DNA from: Sitta carolinensis
Taxonomy: Eukaryota > Chordata > Aves > Passeriformes > Sittidae
Reading direction: 5' to 3'
Assembly (NCBI GenBank): GCA_032173965.1
Contig: JAVUNC010000005.1
Coordinates: forward strand, 45,494,501-45,558,500
DNA length: 64,000 nucleotides
Both the position numbers and the translations under genes were made by a program. Position 1 is the stretch's first letter. Every line of letters begins with the position of its first letter. This document shows, piece after piece, positions 1 to 16,639 of this stretch. The notes beneath the pieces were generated by a model. That model was not told the origin of the DNA and searched no databases. It saw nothing but the letters and a program-made list of their open reading frames with translations.

Positions 1-1125
<1,125 letters not shown>

Positions 1126-1265
1126 GAATGTTTGGGATTGTTTGGTACGTGTTTTGGCTGCTTCATGCCTATGAGAGCCCTGCTGTGCATCCAACAATAA
1201 CCAATGAAGAAAGGATATATATAGAAACAAGTATAGGAGAAGGAGCCAGCCTAGCTAATGGAAGT
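1126..1265 (+). CDS. SLC17A8: SLC17A8 coding exon
   Basis: This 140-nt exon has a CTTCAG acceptor and a GTAAGT donor. It encodes [18 protein letters not shown] (TM6), then the loop containing HPTITNEE and YIETSIGEG. The exon ends in phase 0 after ASLANGS. Two other GT donor readings within the next 10 bases were discarded because only this one joins in phase to KFSTPW in the next exon and keeps the seven-residue loop length of the human protein. The loop residues ASLANGS differ from human, which is usual for this variable stretch. Confidence 0.94.
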
Positions 1266-2786
1266 GTAAGTAAAAAAAGGCTTTCCTTGCTGTCATTTGT
1301 GAGCACTTTGCAGAAGATGAGCATATGACTGGATGGATACTGTTAGCTGTAGAACTAGGGGCTTTTCCTTTCAAGAAAATTACAGAATCAGGCTCTTGCA
1401 GCTGATGAGCACAGGAAAACATGTACTGCTGTTTAAGCTCTTGGCTTATGGACCTTCTCTGGGCTATGGAAGGAAGGGATGGGTTGGGAGGGGAAGCCAC
1501 ACATTCTGGTCTCCTGCTCTTTACTAATTGTCCTGCTTGTTGTAAAAATTATTCATGAATTTAGCTAAATAAGAATCTGACTGCAGATGTTAAATTATCC
1601 AGCTGCCTTATGAACTCCTATTAAGGATGATTGCAAATCTAATAGTTTAAGGACTGGGTTTCTGTCCTGCTCACTCTCACAGCAGTTCAGATCTTTTTAG
1701 ACTTCTCATCCTTTCTCTGAGAAGATCCTGGAAGATCCTGGAAACTTTGATTTAAAACTCGTTTTTCTGTCAAATTTCCCTCCATTCCCTTAGGCAACTT
1801 TTTTTGCCAGTAGTGAAAAACAAAGGTATTTCTTGATAAACTGTTCATTCTCAGCTTTCAGTTTTGAACATTCTAGAACAAAGTGACTCCAGTTCTTTCC
1901 TCTACATGTTTTTGGCAACAGCCTTGCTAGGAGTGTGAAATACCAGACTGTCTTTTTGGGCATCTGAAATTGGCTGATCAGGTCTTGGCTGGAGATGCAC
2001 AGACACACACTTGTTTCAGGTCATGGATTTTCCTTGCAGTACAGTGGTTTTACTGCAGAGGAAACTGGTGCCAACTTCAGGGGTGCACACACAACAGCAG
2101 GCACACGGTGGCCTGTAGAACACAATTAACTTTAAAAAAAAAAAAAAAAAAAAAAGGAGAATATCAATGTGTACTGCCAAAGCTACAGATCTCAGCTTCT
2201 GATTGGAATTCTATTAAAAATCTATAGGTCTCTGAAGTATGATTCCTGCTTTATGGAGTATTGGAGCATAATACTAATTGAAAATGTCAAAAAAAGCAAG
2301 GTGCAGAAATTAAATTCTGTAACACAGGCCTTTTTTTCTGAATTAAATTAATTGGGTTGAAGCAGGTAGCTGCTTGTTGCTGTGCTACTGCATGTGTCTT
2401 AGCTTGGACAACCCTTTTTTCCCACTGCTTTCAATAGAATGTCTCAAACTGCATCATGCCAGAAAGTGGGGAATAGCACAAGGTTTTTATAGTTTCCTTT
2501 GTTTCTTTTACTGATCCTGTTATCCTAATAGCAGGATTCCAGAAGACCTCATGTAATTTCAATAAGCAGGGCAATAGTAGTGCAGTATCTGCCTTAAAAA
2601 TCTCAACTGTACTAAGAAAAATTCTCTATCCCTTTTTTGTTAGTAATTCAAGAGATGTATTTCACTTGCATTTTAAGTGATCTGCAATGTAGGTTGTATG
2701 CAACATACGTAATAATCCTGGTAATAAAAGATACTCCTTCTTTATTTTGCCTCTGTCTACCCAATTTTGTGGGTTTTTTCCCCTAG
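1266..2786 (+). other. SLC17A8: SLC17A8 intron, 1521 nt
   Basis: This intron contains an A22 tract at 2134-2155 and a direct duplication of GAAGATCCTG near 1721-1742. I see nothing else. Confidence 0.9.
2134..2155 (+). repeat. Poly(A) tract (A22)
   Basis: An uninterrupted run of 22 A lies in a SLC17A8 intron. It could be a mononucleotide microsatellite or the tail of an old retrocopy; no parent sequence is recognisable upstream. Confidence 0.9.
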
Positions 2787-2945
<159 letters not shown>

Positions 2946-2957
2946 TGAGAATAAGCA

Positions 2958-3120
2958 GTGACCTAAGAGATGCAGCAGGGGAGGTTCAGGTTGAACATCA
3001 GGAAGAATTACTTCATTGAAAGGGTGGTTAACCATTGGAATGGTCTGCCCAGAGAGGACGTGAACATCATACCTGGAGATGTTCAAGAAATAACTGGACA
3101 GGGCTCTTAATGCTATGGGT
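2958..3120 (+). mobile_element. CR1 LINE 3' fragment
   Basis: The stretch GGGAGGTTCAGGTTGAACAT, followed by GTTAACCATTGGAATGGTCT, GCCCAGAGAGG and a GGAGATGTTCAA segment, is the typical conserved 3' part of avian CR1 (the end of ORF2, encoding the NHWNRLPRE-like motif). It is about 160 bp long, in the sense orientation of the host gene, and truncated at both ends with no tail visible. It begins about 20 bp after the donor of the 2787-2936 exon. Confidence 0.8.
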
Positions 3121-3904
3121 TAGTTTTTTTTGAGGAGAAAGAGATGGACCTGGAATCATTGCAGTAAATTATTCCCAGTATTTGGGTGACATACTTCTGC
3201 TGACCTGATAGAAATAGAAGTATGCAAACATCAAATTATTAGAAAAAGGAAAGAATGGAGAGGTTATTTTGGGAAATAGTTGATTAAAAGCCCCCATGTA
3301 TCATGAAAAAAACACTAAGTAAGTAAGTAAATAGAAATGCACATGTTGTTTAGTGTTGACTGTTTAGCGTTTAACCAGGTAATTTTTTTCCTCTTCTTGG
3401 TTTTTGTGACTTTTCATTAGCAATGAAGATCAAATTCTTTATAGATTTATATTCTGTGCCACCACCATTTCATTAAAATCAGAATTGTTACAATCCCTCT
3501 TTGGAGCATGAATGAGGAATACAGAATAATTATTTTAGAAAAGTTTTTAAAACTCTTTCATTTAGCATACATACTTGCTATGTGATAATTATTTTCTAAG
3601 GCTGATAACAAAGAATATAATTATTTATCTATTCTGGGAGCACTGTGTGCCCAGGTTCTGCAAGAGAAGCAATGGTTGTGCCATTGGTAAGCACTGACAG
3701 TACAAATGACCAAGTACAACATGATGATGAAAAAGAGGAATAGTGAGAAAAATTACATCTGTTTATTCTGAGCTGCTTTTCATTAATGCTAGAGTTGCAT
3801 CTCTGTGAACCTCAGTAATTTAAAACCAGTGTAAAACATTGACAGTGACTGGCAATGTAACGAGGTTGCACACTGCAGAAAGTAAACTCAAAGTTCTCAC
3901 TAAG

Positions 3905-4774
3905 TTGACATCTTCATTAATGACCTGGATGATGCAGCAGTGTGCCCTCAGCAGCTTTGCAGATGACACAGGGCTAGGAGCAGTGGCTGGTACACTGTGG
4001 GGCTGTGCTGCTGTACAGAGGAACCCCAGCAGGCTGGCAAGGTGGGCTGACAGGAGCTGCATGGAGCCCTGCAAGGGAAAGGGTCAAGTCCTGCAGCTGG
4101 GAGGAACAAGCCCGTGCACGTGTTGGGATCTGCCCAGCTGGAAAACAGCTCAGCAGAAGAGGACCTGGCTGGGGGTCCTGCTGAGCACCAGGATGGACAT
4201 GAACCAGCAGTAAAGATTAATGGTATCCTGGGCTGCATCATGAAAAGGCCACCAGGTACAAAGAGGTGATCTTCCCCTCTACACAGCACTGGTGAGGGCA
4301 CACCCGAAGTACTGTGTCCAGTTCTGGGCTCCACAGTACAAGAGAGACATGGACATACTGGAGAGAGTCCAATGAAGTGCCATGAAGGAATGGAAATATT
4401 TCTTCTATGAGAAAAGGCTGAGAGCTGGGAGACTGTTTAGCCTGGAAAAGAGAAGGCTCAGCAGGGTTCTCATCCATACATACAAAAATCTGAAGGGTGA
4501 GAGTAAAGAAGATGAAAATAGGCTCTTTCCAGTAGTGCCCTGGGCACAAACTGAAACATGGGAGGTTCCTTCTGAACATGAGGAAGAGCTTTTTTATTAT
4601 GAGGATGACTGTATACTGGAACAGGTTCCCCAGAATGGCTGTGGAATCTCCATCCTCACAAATACTCACAAGCTGTCTGACACATTTTGGGCAATATTCT
4701 CTAGGCAATCCACCTTGAGCAGAAGGAGGCTCCTTCCAACGTCAGCCATTCTGGGATTCTGGGATTCTGTGAAA
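3905..4774 (+). mobile_element. CR1 LINE, 5'-truncated, with 3' tail
   Basis: This is about 870 bp of CR1 in sense orientation. It starts in the reverse-transcriptase C-terminal region (ACATCTTCATTAATGACCTG, then a SSFADDTGLGAVAGT peptide resembling the YADD-containing RT motif of CR1) and continues through KGKGQVLQLGG. It ends with the 3' tail of three near-identical 8-mers ATTCTGGG/ATTCTGTG at about 4750-4772. The reading frame is interrupted, so it is a dead copy. The antisense open frames in this interval are shadows of it. It lies in the 2.5-kb SLC17A8 intron. Confidence 0.88.
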
Positions 4775-5092
4775 ATGAAAAGAAGATGAAGATCAGTTTG
4801 TAGGCTGTAATCCCACAAGGATAAAAATAAATCCATGTTTTTACATATATGAGTATTTAATAATTTGTAAAATTGTATCATTATATCAGGTTTCATGCTG
4901 TATGGTGTTCAGTCCTTATTCAATGTGCAGGTGCTTCCTTCCTTTACACAGAGGCAGGTAACAGGGATGGATTTGTTATTCTGGAAGGAGTTCCTTGAGA
5001 ACATGAAAAACAAAAATATATAAATGAATTTGAAAACCAAGATAGAGCACTCCAGTATCAGAATAATATTACAGGGCTTCGTGATGTCTATG

Positions 5093-5359
5093 TGTCATGG
5101 TTTGATGCTGGCACAAGGCCAGTGCCTTCATGAAGATATATTGTACTTGTATATTGTACACTATGATAGAATTTAATATAAACAATCTTCCATGCAACTC
5201 TTTAGAGTAACCATGAGTGCTAGGGATATTGCATGGCATTTCTAAGGTGAGATTCTCACCTGTGCTCTGGTTTCTCCTCCTGGGCCACAAAACTCACCAA
5301 GTTTTGAGCATGTGCTGCAATCAGAAGAAGTGATGCAGGGGAAAAGAGGTGAAGAAACA
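5093..5359. mobile_element. Solo LTR, ERVL-like, with 5-bp target duplication
   Basis: This 267-bp block opens TGTCATGGTTTGATGCTGGC, a start that resembles avian endogenous retrovirus LTRs, and closes AAGAAACA, giving the TG...CA ends of an LTR. It is flanked by a perfect direct repeat CTATG at 5088-5092 and 5360-5364. A 5-bp duplication is the hallmark of class III (ERVL-type) integration. No internal retroviral genes are present, so it is a solo LTR left by recombination. The boundaries were chosen by eye from the ends plus the duplication. Confidence 0.65.
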
Positions 5360-5433
5360 CTATGGTTCCTGTTCTCTTGCCTCTAAATTGTGAAGGAGAA
5401 ATGACAGTTAAGCACTCATTTGTCTAATTGCAG

Positions 5434-5566
5434 GTTGGCCTTTTGTCGGCAGTTCCTCACATGGTCATGACAATCATTGTTCCCATTGGAGGACAACTAG
5501 CTGACTTCTTACGGAGCAGGAAGATCTTAACTACTACCACTGTAAGGAAGGTCATGAACTGTGGAG
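5434..5566 (+). CDS. SLC17A8: SLC17A8 coding exon (TM8)
   Basis: This 133-nt exon has a TTGCAG acceptor and a GTACTA donor. It encodes [20 protein letters not shown], then [19 protein letters not shown] and VMNCG. It covers TM8 and the following cytoplasmic loop, and ends with the first base of a glycine codon completed by the next exon. Confidence 0.95.
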
Positions 5567-9039
<3,473 letters not shown>

Positions 9040-9378
9040 ACCCGTGAAGAATGGCAGAACGTCTTTCTGATTGCAGCCCTGGTGCATTACAGTGGTGTGA
9101 TATTCTACGCTATCTTTGCTTCTGGGGAGAAGCAGGAATGGGCTGACCCCGAAAACCTCAGTGAAGAGAAGTGTGGCATAATTGATCAGGATGAACTGGC
9201 CGAAGAAACAGAAATGAACAATGAAACTTTTGTAAGTCCAAAGAAAACGTATGGTGCTACCAGTCAAAATAGTGACGTACAGAGAAAGGAATGGAGGAAG
9301 CAAAAGCAAATAACTCAAGACATGGAGGAACAGACTTCTTACCATTATGAAAATGGAAATTTTCAAGATTTGTCTTAA
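9040..9378 (+). CDS. SLC17A8: SLC17A8 terminal coding exon and stop
   Basis: This is the last coding exon, 113 codons including TAA 9376-9378, after a TTCTTTCAG acceptor. It encodes [19 protein letters not shown], the TM12 end [19 protein letters not shown], then the acidic cytoplasmic tail with [19 protein letters not shown] and YGATSQN. The tail is the part that differs between VGLUT paralogues and supports VGLUT3. Its last 30 or so residues (from RKEWRKQ onward) are less conserved. The open frame runs upstream into the intron, but only the part after the acceptor is coding. Confidence 0.96.
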   Translation, partial: TREEWQNVFLIAALVHYSGVIFYAIFASGEKQEWADPENLSEEKCGIIDQDELAEETEMNNETFVSPKKTYGATSQNSDVQRKEWRKQKQITQDMEEQTSYHYENGNFQDLS

Positions 9379-10095
9379 TACTTGAGATTATAAGATTTGT
9401 ATAGCTACTCCCATGACTCCTGCCTAGCTGCCCCAAATTAACAGGTATCCCTATTTATTGTCTTAATTATATAACATTTGGCCACATCACTAGATTTGAG
9501 GGGTGGTAATTCCCTCCCAGTGTCACATAAGAAGGCTAACAACATTGGGACTGGGATAAGTGATCCTAAATCCTCTCCCAGTCTGCGTGGGTCATGCTGG
9601 TAAGCATGCTGTGACCAGCCAGCATGACCTTGGGAGACCAGCCCTGGCAGGGCTCTTGTCCAATGCAAGCTGTAGAACTGACTGTAGGAGCAAGGAGTTC
9701 CCTCAGTCATCTCATGGGAACAGCCAACGGACAAGTGATATCAGATGGTGGATCCACAGCAATCTGTGCAATCCCTGGGTCTCCACTGGTGTCACAGTCT
9801 GTAGTGAGCAGCCCTGCTTTGCCTTTTTAGGGTTCCTGTAGGGTGACATTTGAACTGCTTAATCCGTGTCAAACCACAAGCTCATGATAAAAGGTCAGAG
9901 CAGAGGGAAAAGCAGATTTATGACAGTAGGCTGTAATTAATTATAATAGTCACTCAACAAAGAGAAGAGAAATATGTAGCAGAGGTGTCACAGAATTACT
10001 TCAACAGTTCCTACAAATTTATTGGCAGATATCTTTATACACACTCCCCATAGACTATGGATAAGACAATAAAATGGATACTTGCAATATTTTTT
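9379..10095 (+). other. SLC17A8: SLC17A8 3' UTR (estimated)
   Basis: This is non-coding sequence from the stop codon to just after a candidate poly(A) signal. It contains an 11-bp perfect inverted repeat (9590-9600 and 9619-9629). A segment ending at GTCAAACCACA (9868-9878) resembles the reverse complement of an LTR start. The true transcript end could be further downstream, because the mammalian VGLUT3 3' UTR is longer. Confidence 0.5.
10068..10073 (+). terminator. SLC17A8: Candidate SLC17A8 poly(A) signal AATAAA
   Basis: This is the first canonical AATAAA after the stop codon on the sense strand, about 690 bases downstream. A T-rich stretch follows about 20 to 30 bases later. Other AATAAA hexamers at 14032, 14170 and near 14440 are possible distal sites but are 4 to 5 kb away. 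Confidence 0.4.
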
Positions 10096-13000
10096 CCCTA
10101 CAAAGATTTTGTGCTGGCATGAAATAATTTTGAATACAAAATCATTGTTAGTGATGCAATATTATTAATCCTTATGAAAGGAAATCTTAGCCCTGTTTTG
10201 ATTAGATTCTCCCTCAAGTCATTATTGTGAAGTAATTTGAATATATTTTTCTTAGTATTTTATTGATAGAGTTTCTGGTCTCAACACCAACAGTCCTCGT
10301 TGAGGTGAATGAGCTTACTTACAGGAGTAAAGTCTTTAGTTCTGGATCTGTAACTTTTCAATGCCTCAGTCTTGTTCTTGCTATGAATGAAGCACTGTAC
10401 AATTTGAGAGTTAATGGGATACCTATGTATAAAAGTAATTATCCTCTGCCATTGGTATATATTTGACAGTATAATGTGGCTTTAGCCTTTTTCTACCATT
10501 TTTAGAATGAAACAGTGGAGCATGCTGTACCATCTCAAACAGTTAGCTGCAACTCAGAGACACATTGTGGCATTAATACTCTTTTCAGAATGGATAATTT
10601 CAGTAAGCTGTGATTTAATTTGTCTCTCATTATATCTACTGCCTCATTAAATTCAAGTGAAAGCTATCTTGTCTAGCCTATGCTGTGCTTTGTGATGTTT
10701 CAGTATTATTGTCCTCATGTACCTCATGCAGCCACTGTGATGCACACAAGATCTGAACATTTCTCAGATGCATTTTGCTATTTTGTTGATGTGCAATTGA
10801 ATAGCATGAGTGCAATTGCACTGTACATTCATTTGAATCCATGGATGATTTATCTTTCCTATAAACAAGTATATTGGGAAGTTAGCTAATTCTCTGTTCA
10901 TGTCTCTTGTTTCTCTTCTACTTGGCAAAATCCAATCTGCAACTGTATATGACTAAGAAGGAAAGTAAATTGAATGGATACATGCCTAATTTGACTACAG
11001 TGAAGTCTTTTTAATTGATATGAGCAGATAAATTAATGAAAGGGGTAGTTTTATAGTACAGCTCAATCCTGCTTTAAAAAATCAGTCTATTAATAAGCTA
11101 GTCCAAAAACTTGTCACTTTATGCCGATAAGTCAGAAAGTAATACTCTTTTTAAATTCAAAACTTCAGTTTACACTAGAGTTGCTTATTTCACTACTGAT
11201 ATTTAGAACAGGTATAAGAAAATATTTTATTTCTTGCAGGTCATAGTCAACATTTGGAGATTTGATTGTCAGGAACTTGGGTCAAATATTCTCATCAGTC
11301 TCACAACAGCAGGACCAGCTGCTGTCTAACTATTTTTGCAACATCCACCACAATTTACAAAGGAAAGAGGGCCATTGCTTTGCATATGTGCAAAGCAAAC
11401 AGCTTCTTCTTCCCTCGCCAATAATGTAACACTCATATAGTTGTTACAGGAAGTCTAATAGGGAAAGCATATTATGAAAGGATCCGATATAAGAATCCAT
11501 GTCAGTATAATCTGATGAAGAAAAGAGAAGACCAGACACCGTATTATTCTAGAAACAGTAACATTTGCTTAGCAGCAGCATCATTTTCCCAGTAATGATG
11601 AAGGTAACTTTCCTGTTGTTGAGGAGTACAAAGGGAGTGAACGTTATTGTTGTGACAAAGAACTACAAACATCCCAACAGTTTGGGAAATGGCCCATGAG
11701 AGCTCAGCTGCCTCTCTGGTGAGTGTAGCTGCTATTTTTTCTTGTTGCAGATGCACGACAGCTGTCACAAATGACAAGCCACAGTTCAGTTTAGCAGGAT
11801 CATTTTGTATCCACAAACAGACTGCACTGATTTAGTTCTGTGCAAGTTTGACTTCAGTGGTGTCCTGGGGTGACACTTGAGCATTATTTAATACATTGAA
11901 AGAAATGGCTTAAAAACATCTGGAGAAGCTTTTGCACTTAACCCCCCCCCCCCCCCCTTTTTTTTTTTTCTTTTATTAATTTACTGTTTGCATTAACCCA
12001 ATGTATCAACTCTTACCAGTTGAAGTTACATGCATGCCACAGTGCTTTTCCAGATACACACAGTGAGATGTTTAGGCTTTCTCCCTTTCCTTTTCATTTG
12101 TTTAAATATTTCAGGTGCATTGCATGAAGTGTAAACATCAGCTCTGGTTGGAAACTAGTTCTTTTTCCTGGAAATCTCTGTGCTTGATCAACTCTTTGAC
12201 TTACACAATGGCTTCCACAATCCTGTATGACAATGAATGAAGACGACCTATTGAGAACAAACTGATTTTGTAGCTCCAGTTCTGTTGGATGTTTCTATCT
12301 GCAACACGCTCCATTAGAATTTTCTTGTGGAATCTAAGGAAATATGGTCACTGAGGGTGTTTTTCCTACAAAATGATGTCTTAAAATATGTCAGAACTTG
12401 GAACATTTAAACAATCAGGGAAACTGGCATATCCCACTCAGTCATCTAAAAAGTCATGTCTTGAATGGTAGTGGATGTGAATATTTCAAATTATATATTC
12501 TATGGAGAAATAATAGTTTGATTACACTTCATTTATCATGTTGTTTGAATATTTTTCTGTCCCCGTGTCCAAAATAACTTTTGCATATTTTCAGATATGA
12601 CAGTGCTCATACAAGTAAGAGTTTGATATGGAAATGGATTTCTGATTGCAGAAGGAGGCAAAATTTACTTCACACAAATCTCTTAAGTAAGCCAGAAGAA
12701 GATTCAGCTCTCCATAAGCTGAAATGGTAGGATAGTCCACAGGGATGAATTCAAGTCTGAAGAGAAAACAAAGCAGTACAGTTAGTCCCAGGAATATGCT
12801 GATCAGTGTTGTTATCTACTGATCTTTCTTAAAGAAAGCTGTAGCTTTTATTTATTTGACAGCTTACATTTTTTAGGCACTACTAGTAGATATTTAATGA
12901 TAATTAATATTCCTCTTATATTTTGGTACGAGTTAAACAAAATGCTCCTTGTAGTAAGAAAGGACAAATTAATGACAGAAATAATGAAAAATTCACCTGA

Positions 13001-15249
13001 GTAGGAACTTCTCCAGGGAAATAATCACTTAGTCCAAAAAAATGTGCAGACTGTGGGCTAAAATATATAACAAGGGCATACAGATGTTAACAGCGCCAGG
13101 AGGAGTCTCATGTGAAACATAATTAACTGAAAGCAGGAAGGTAAAAATTAACTCAAGGTCATGCAAGATGTGTTAAGGCTTCACATATATGTTTCCAACT
13201 GACTTCTTTTGATAGTTACAGAGCACTGTAAGTTTAGTCATTATTTTAAGGAAAGTTTTGTAAAACACCAGATTTGTTATCTTTGTTTTTTTTATTTTCC
13301 ATTGAAGATCACAGTTTTAGACTGCTATTCGATTATCCGTATTTTAAGAGAGAGGAGTAGTTCTTGTGACTTAAAGAGTAGAAATGGGAATAGAGAAAAA
13401 CAGAAAGCAAATTGCAGCCACAAGGCCATGCAGATAGAGAGCTGAGGATGGATAAGAAATCAATTTTCAAATCCTGGAAACAGAACTTGGAGTTCTATAG
13501 ATTTTTGAGTTAAAAACCTACAGGATGTGCCCAGATCTAATATTCTGCATCATCCTAAGGTCGAGGGAATTCACTCAGATCTCATGTCAAAGCTTGAGTC
13601 TCATGAAATCAGGTATAACTAGAGAGATTAAAAACTCCACATTCTTATGTCTTCCAAATGCTTATATTGGTTTAGATAATATTGCTGGAAAGGTAGCACT
13701 GCTAATACTACTGCAGCTCTCTATGTCCATGCAGAAGTAAAAATGCTTTCAACTACTTACATACTGGTATCAGTTATTTCTTAACTTCTATTTGATAACT
13801 TTAGCTGTGACATAAAATACTGTTCTCTTTTTATCTCAACTTTTTTGTTTTTGTTTTCATACTGCTTATCATTTTTGCAGCTCTTCTTTGTGCAAAATTA
13901 CATAAGTAAAGAAGGAAATTCATGCAAGAAATGTAATAAGATTTTACTTCTTCATGCTGAATTATCTGTAGCATAATAAGAGCCAACACATTTTTTCCAC
14001 AGAATATTTGGGTATTTTAAGTCTTGATCACAATAAAAACTTGACCCATTTATTTTGTTGTTCCCCATCCCATGTTGTCATATACTGCCCCTCAGTTTAA
14101 TTACTGTATTGGATATGTGCAGCAGCTAACAGACTACATTTGTTTATGTATAACCATATTTATCTGTTCAATAAAGTCAGTGCTTAGACACTTGTTGTAC
14201 AAAATTTTGACAACTATTTCAGAGCTTGTTTTAGACTTAGTTCTGTCTGCACAACAAATTCAGAACTCCTCTGAGCAGGTAATGGCTATTTTGTTAAATA
14301 TGTGTCAGGAAAACACTGGAACTCATGAAAAATACATCTCCATTGGCTCAGAGTTTTGGTTGCCCAGAGGTGTCTGACAAATCTTTGAATCACCAGCCAG
14401 GAAGACAACGTTTGAAAACCAGGAAGTATTTGGTACCCCCAATAAAGATACCTCTGCTTTCTGAAGGTGGCAGTCATCAACAGAGGCAACATGCCAGGTG
14501 CTTTCTCTTAGCTGGGAATAACTGTAATGAACAGCGGGGGAATTAATGGGAGAAACTTGCTGATACAGTGCTTAAGATAAGGAAAATGGGACTTTCTCTT
14601 CTTCTAGGGAGGGGACTTTGAACCCATCTGCTTGTTCCCTGCTCCTTCTCTGGTGTGTAATCAAAAGAAAAATGTCTGCAGGTCCTGAGTGACCCCATTT
14701 ATTTCTTGGCAATAATCAGTTGTGTAGTTTGTAGAGGTACAAATCTGCAGGGGGCTGGAAGTGGCCTATGGGCCCTTGTTGATTTATACTGGGTAAGGGG
14801 AAATTATAGCACTAACATGAGACATGAATTTAGCTGTGAAAGAGGTTGACATTAAGGACGAACAAGGGAAGGACAATCAGTGTGCATGGATGTAATGTTA
14901 CTTCTGTGGAATAATGCTGCTGTGTGGGGCAGACATGGGCAACTGGGAGTAACCTCAGCAGGTAGGTTTTCCCTCAGCAAGGGAGTGTAATGGAATTACC
15001 TCTGTCCTGCACTGTTCAGTTCCCATTTCCCAGTGTCCCATACTGACTGCAGGTTTACCTGTTACAATGCTTGGACAGAGTGTCGAAAAGTGCAGCAGTC
15101 ACACCTGACCCTTATCTTTACCTTGTATTTTCTTGTTTTCATGAGTGGCTTCCCTTGACCCTTACTAACTGATGGAATGGTGCACAATACACCAGGGAAA
15201 CCCAAAGCCAAAATTAGCAAGGGCTTACTTTTTAGCATATTCCATTTAT
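10096..15249. other. Intergenic, no gene seen
   Basis: This AT-rich intergenic sequence lies between SLC17A8 and NR1H4. Open frames of 60 to 100 codons occur on both strands at the rate expected by chance, with no domain, no splice-consistent series and no RNA gene. The only notable element is a C16/T12 homopolymer junction at 11942-11969. Confidence 0.75.
11942..11969 (+). repeat. Poly(C)-poly(T) junction
   Basis: About 16 C are followed directly by about 12 T, a pure pyrimidine run of 28 bases. Exact lengths are unreliable because both runs are prone to slippage and sequencing error. Confidence 0.9.
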
Positions 15250-15308
15250 ATTTTATTTTATTTTATTTTATTTTAATATTATTTATTATTTTATTTTATT
15301 TTATTTTA
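15250..15308 (+). repeat. (TTTTA)n pentanucleotide repeat
   Basis: TTTTA units run for about 59 bp, interrupted once in the middle by AATATTATTTATTA. Confidence 0.93.
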
Positions 15309-15904
15309 GCTAGGAAGAGGGAAATTTTGTGCCAAAGTTCCTGACAGCAGAGGCTGGAACCCTTGGTCCTTGGTGGGCAGCTGAAATGTTACCCTGGCTG
15401 GCCAGAGGTCAGGGCCACACTGGCCTGTCCTGCTCCTCTGCTCTGCCAGAGCACACAGCAAACTGTCACGCTTGTAGGGGGCTGAAGGGCAAAGTTGCTG
15501 ACAAAGCCTGGAGGGGAACTGCAGTCAGGATCTTTGTCCCCTACCCTTGCTGGCTGCCTGGGTACAGGAACTGTGAGACCATGGGAAATATCTGGTGTTT
15601 CCAAGAATTTTTCTGCTTTCCTCATCCACAACCTTACTATTCCCTAGGAACCACCTCTATTCCAATTTAATGGAAAATTGTGAGCAGCTTAAAATGCCCC
15701 TCATAGACTGGCACCTCCTGCTGTTGTATTTACCTGAGACAAGGAGTATCCCCTCAGCTAATTCCTTCTCTGTCCCAAGATGTATCCCATGCCTGGAGCT
15801 CATTATGCATCAGTGCTCCCAGGCCAACCCTCCTTCTCTGCCCTTGAGGTGTACCTTGGTCCATGCACCCCTCTTGCCCCCTCTTTCTTCCCCAGAGTGC
15901 TGGT
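15309..15904. other. GC-richer intergenic block of unknown origin
   Basis: Base composition rises sharply here compared with the flanks. Open frames of 100 or more codons on both strands have no domain I recognise. It could be an old repeat or a host island; there are not enough CpGs to call it a CpG island. Confidence 0.4.
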
Positions 15905-16062
15905 AGGTGCCCCAGCCTGGGAAACATTCAAGGTCAGGATGCATGGGGCTCTGAGAAATCTGGTCTAGTTGAATATGTCCCTGCTCGTAGCAGCAGGGCT
16001 AGACTAGATTACCTTTTAAAGGACCATTACAACCCAAACTATTCCATGATTCTATGATTCCT
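15905..16062 (+). mobile_element. CR1 LINE 3' end
   Basis: This is the sense 3' end of a CR1, including GGCTAGACTAGATTACCTTT, GGACCATTACAACCCAAACT and the terminal ATTCCATGATTCTATGATTC tail at about 16040-16060. This tail is diagnostic of avian CR1. The element is strongly 5'-truncated. Confidence 0.88.
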
Positions 16063-16396
16063 GGACAATTTTATGTCTTTCAGAGAAGATATGGTGCTAA
16101 CTCATGCCAGTTATTAGGAAAAACTTACCTCAAAAAGATGTGCCTCTTCAAAAGAGCATGTAGGAGAAGTTTGTTAAATGGTTGTTTTCTGTTTGTGTCA
16201 ATTGCTGGAATTGGTTTCAGAGGACACAGAAACATATTAGTTTCGAAAAGAATATCAGAAGATGTTTTCTTGAGCCATCAAATTACTTCAGGAGCTGAAG
16301 GTCAGCAAGGCTTTCAGCTCAACACATCACACATGCAAACTTCCTCATCAGGAAAGCCTGGTACAAATGCTACTAGGAAGCAAAGTTTTTCCTTTT

Positions 16397-16459
16397 TATA
16401 TATATATATATATTACTATATATTTATATATTATATATTAATATAATAATATATATTTA
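16397..16459. repeat. (TA)n low-complexity tract
   Basis: About 60 bp of almost pure A/T alternation are imperfect after the first 18 bases. Confidence 0.9.
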
Positions 16460-16639
16460 GTAATATTTTCATTAGTGCTTCCCCCAAGAAACTATGAAAT
16501 ATCTAAGAATGAACAACTAAAGTCCCTTAAACTTGCGTAGAGTTTGAGTTTCCACACCTGGTGTTCTTCACAAATTGTGGCTTAACATTTTAATTTATGT
16601 AGTGATGTTGTATTTTCTTTGGAGGGATAGGTTTCTGTA

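Noticed and set aside
1266..1330. Extension of the SLC17A8 exon through the GTAAGT into [10 protein letters not shown]
   Set aside because: The next exon begins in phase 0 with KFSTPW, which fits the donor at 1266 and the human loop length.
4238..4708. 156-codon open frame, - strand
   Set aside because: It is antisense to a CR1 fragment; the sense strand matches CR1 ORF2 and its 3' tail.
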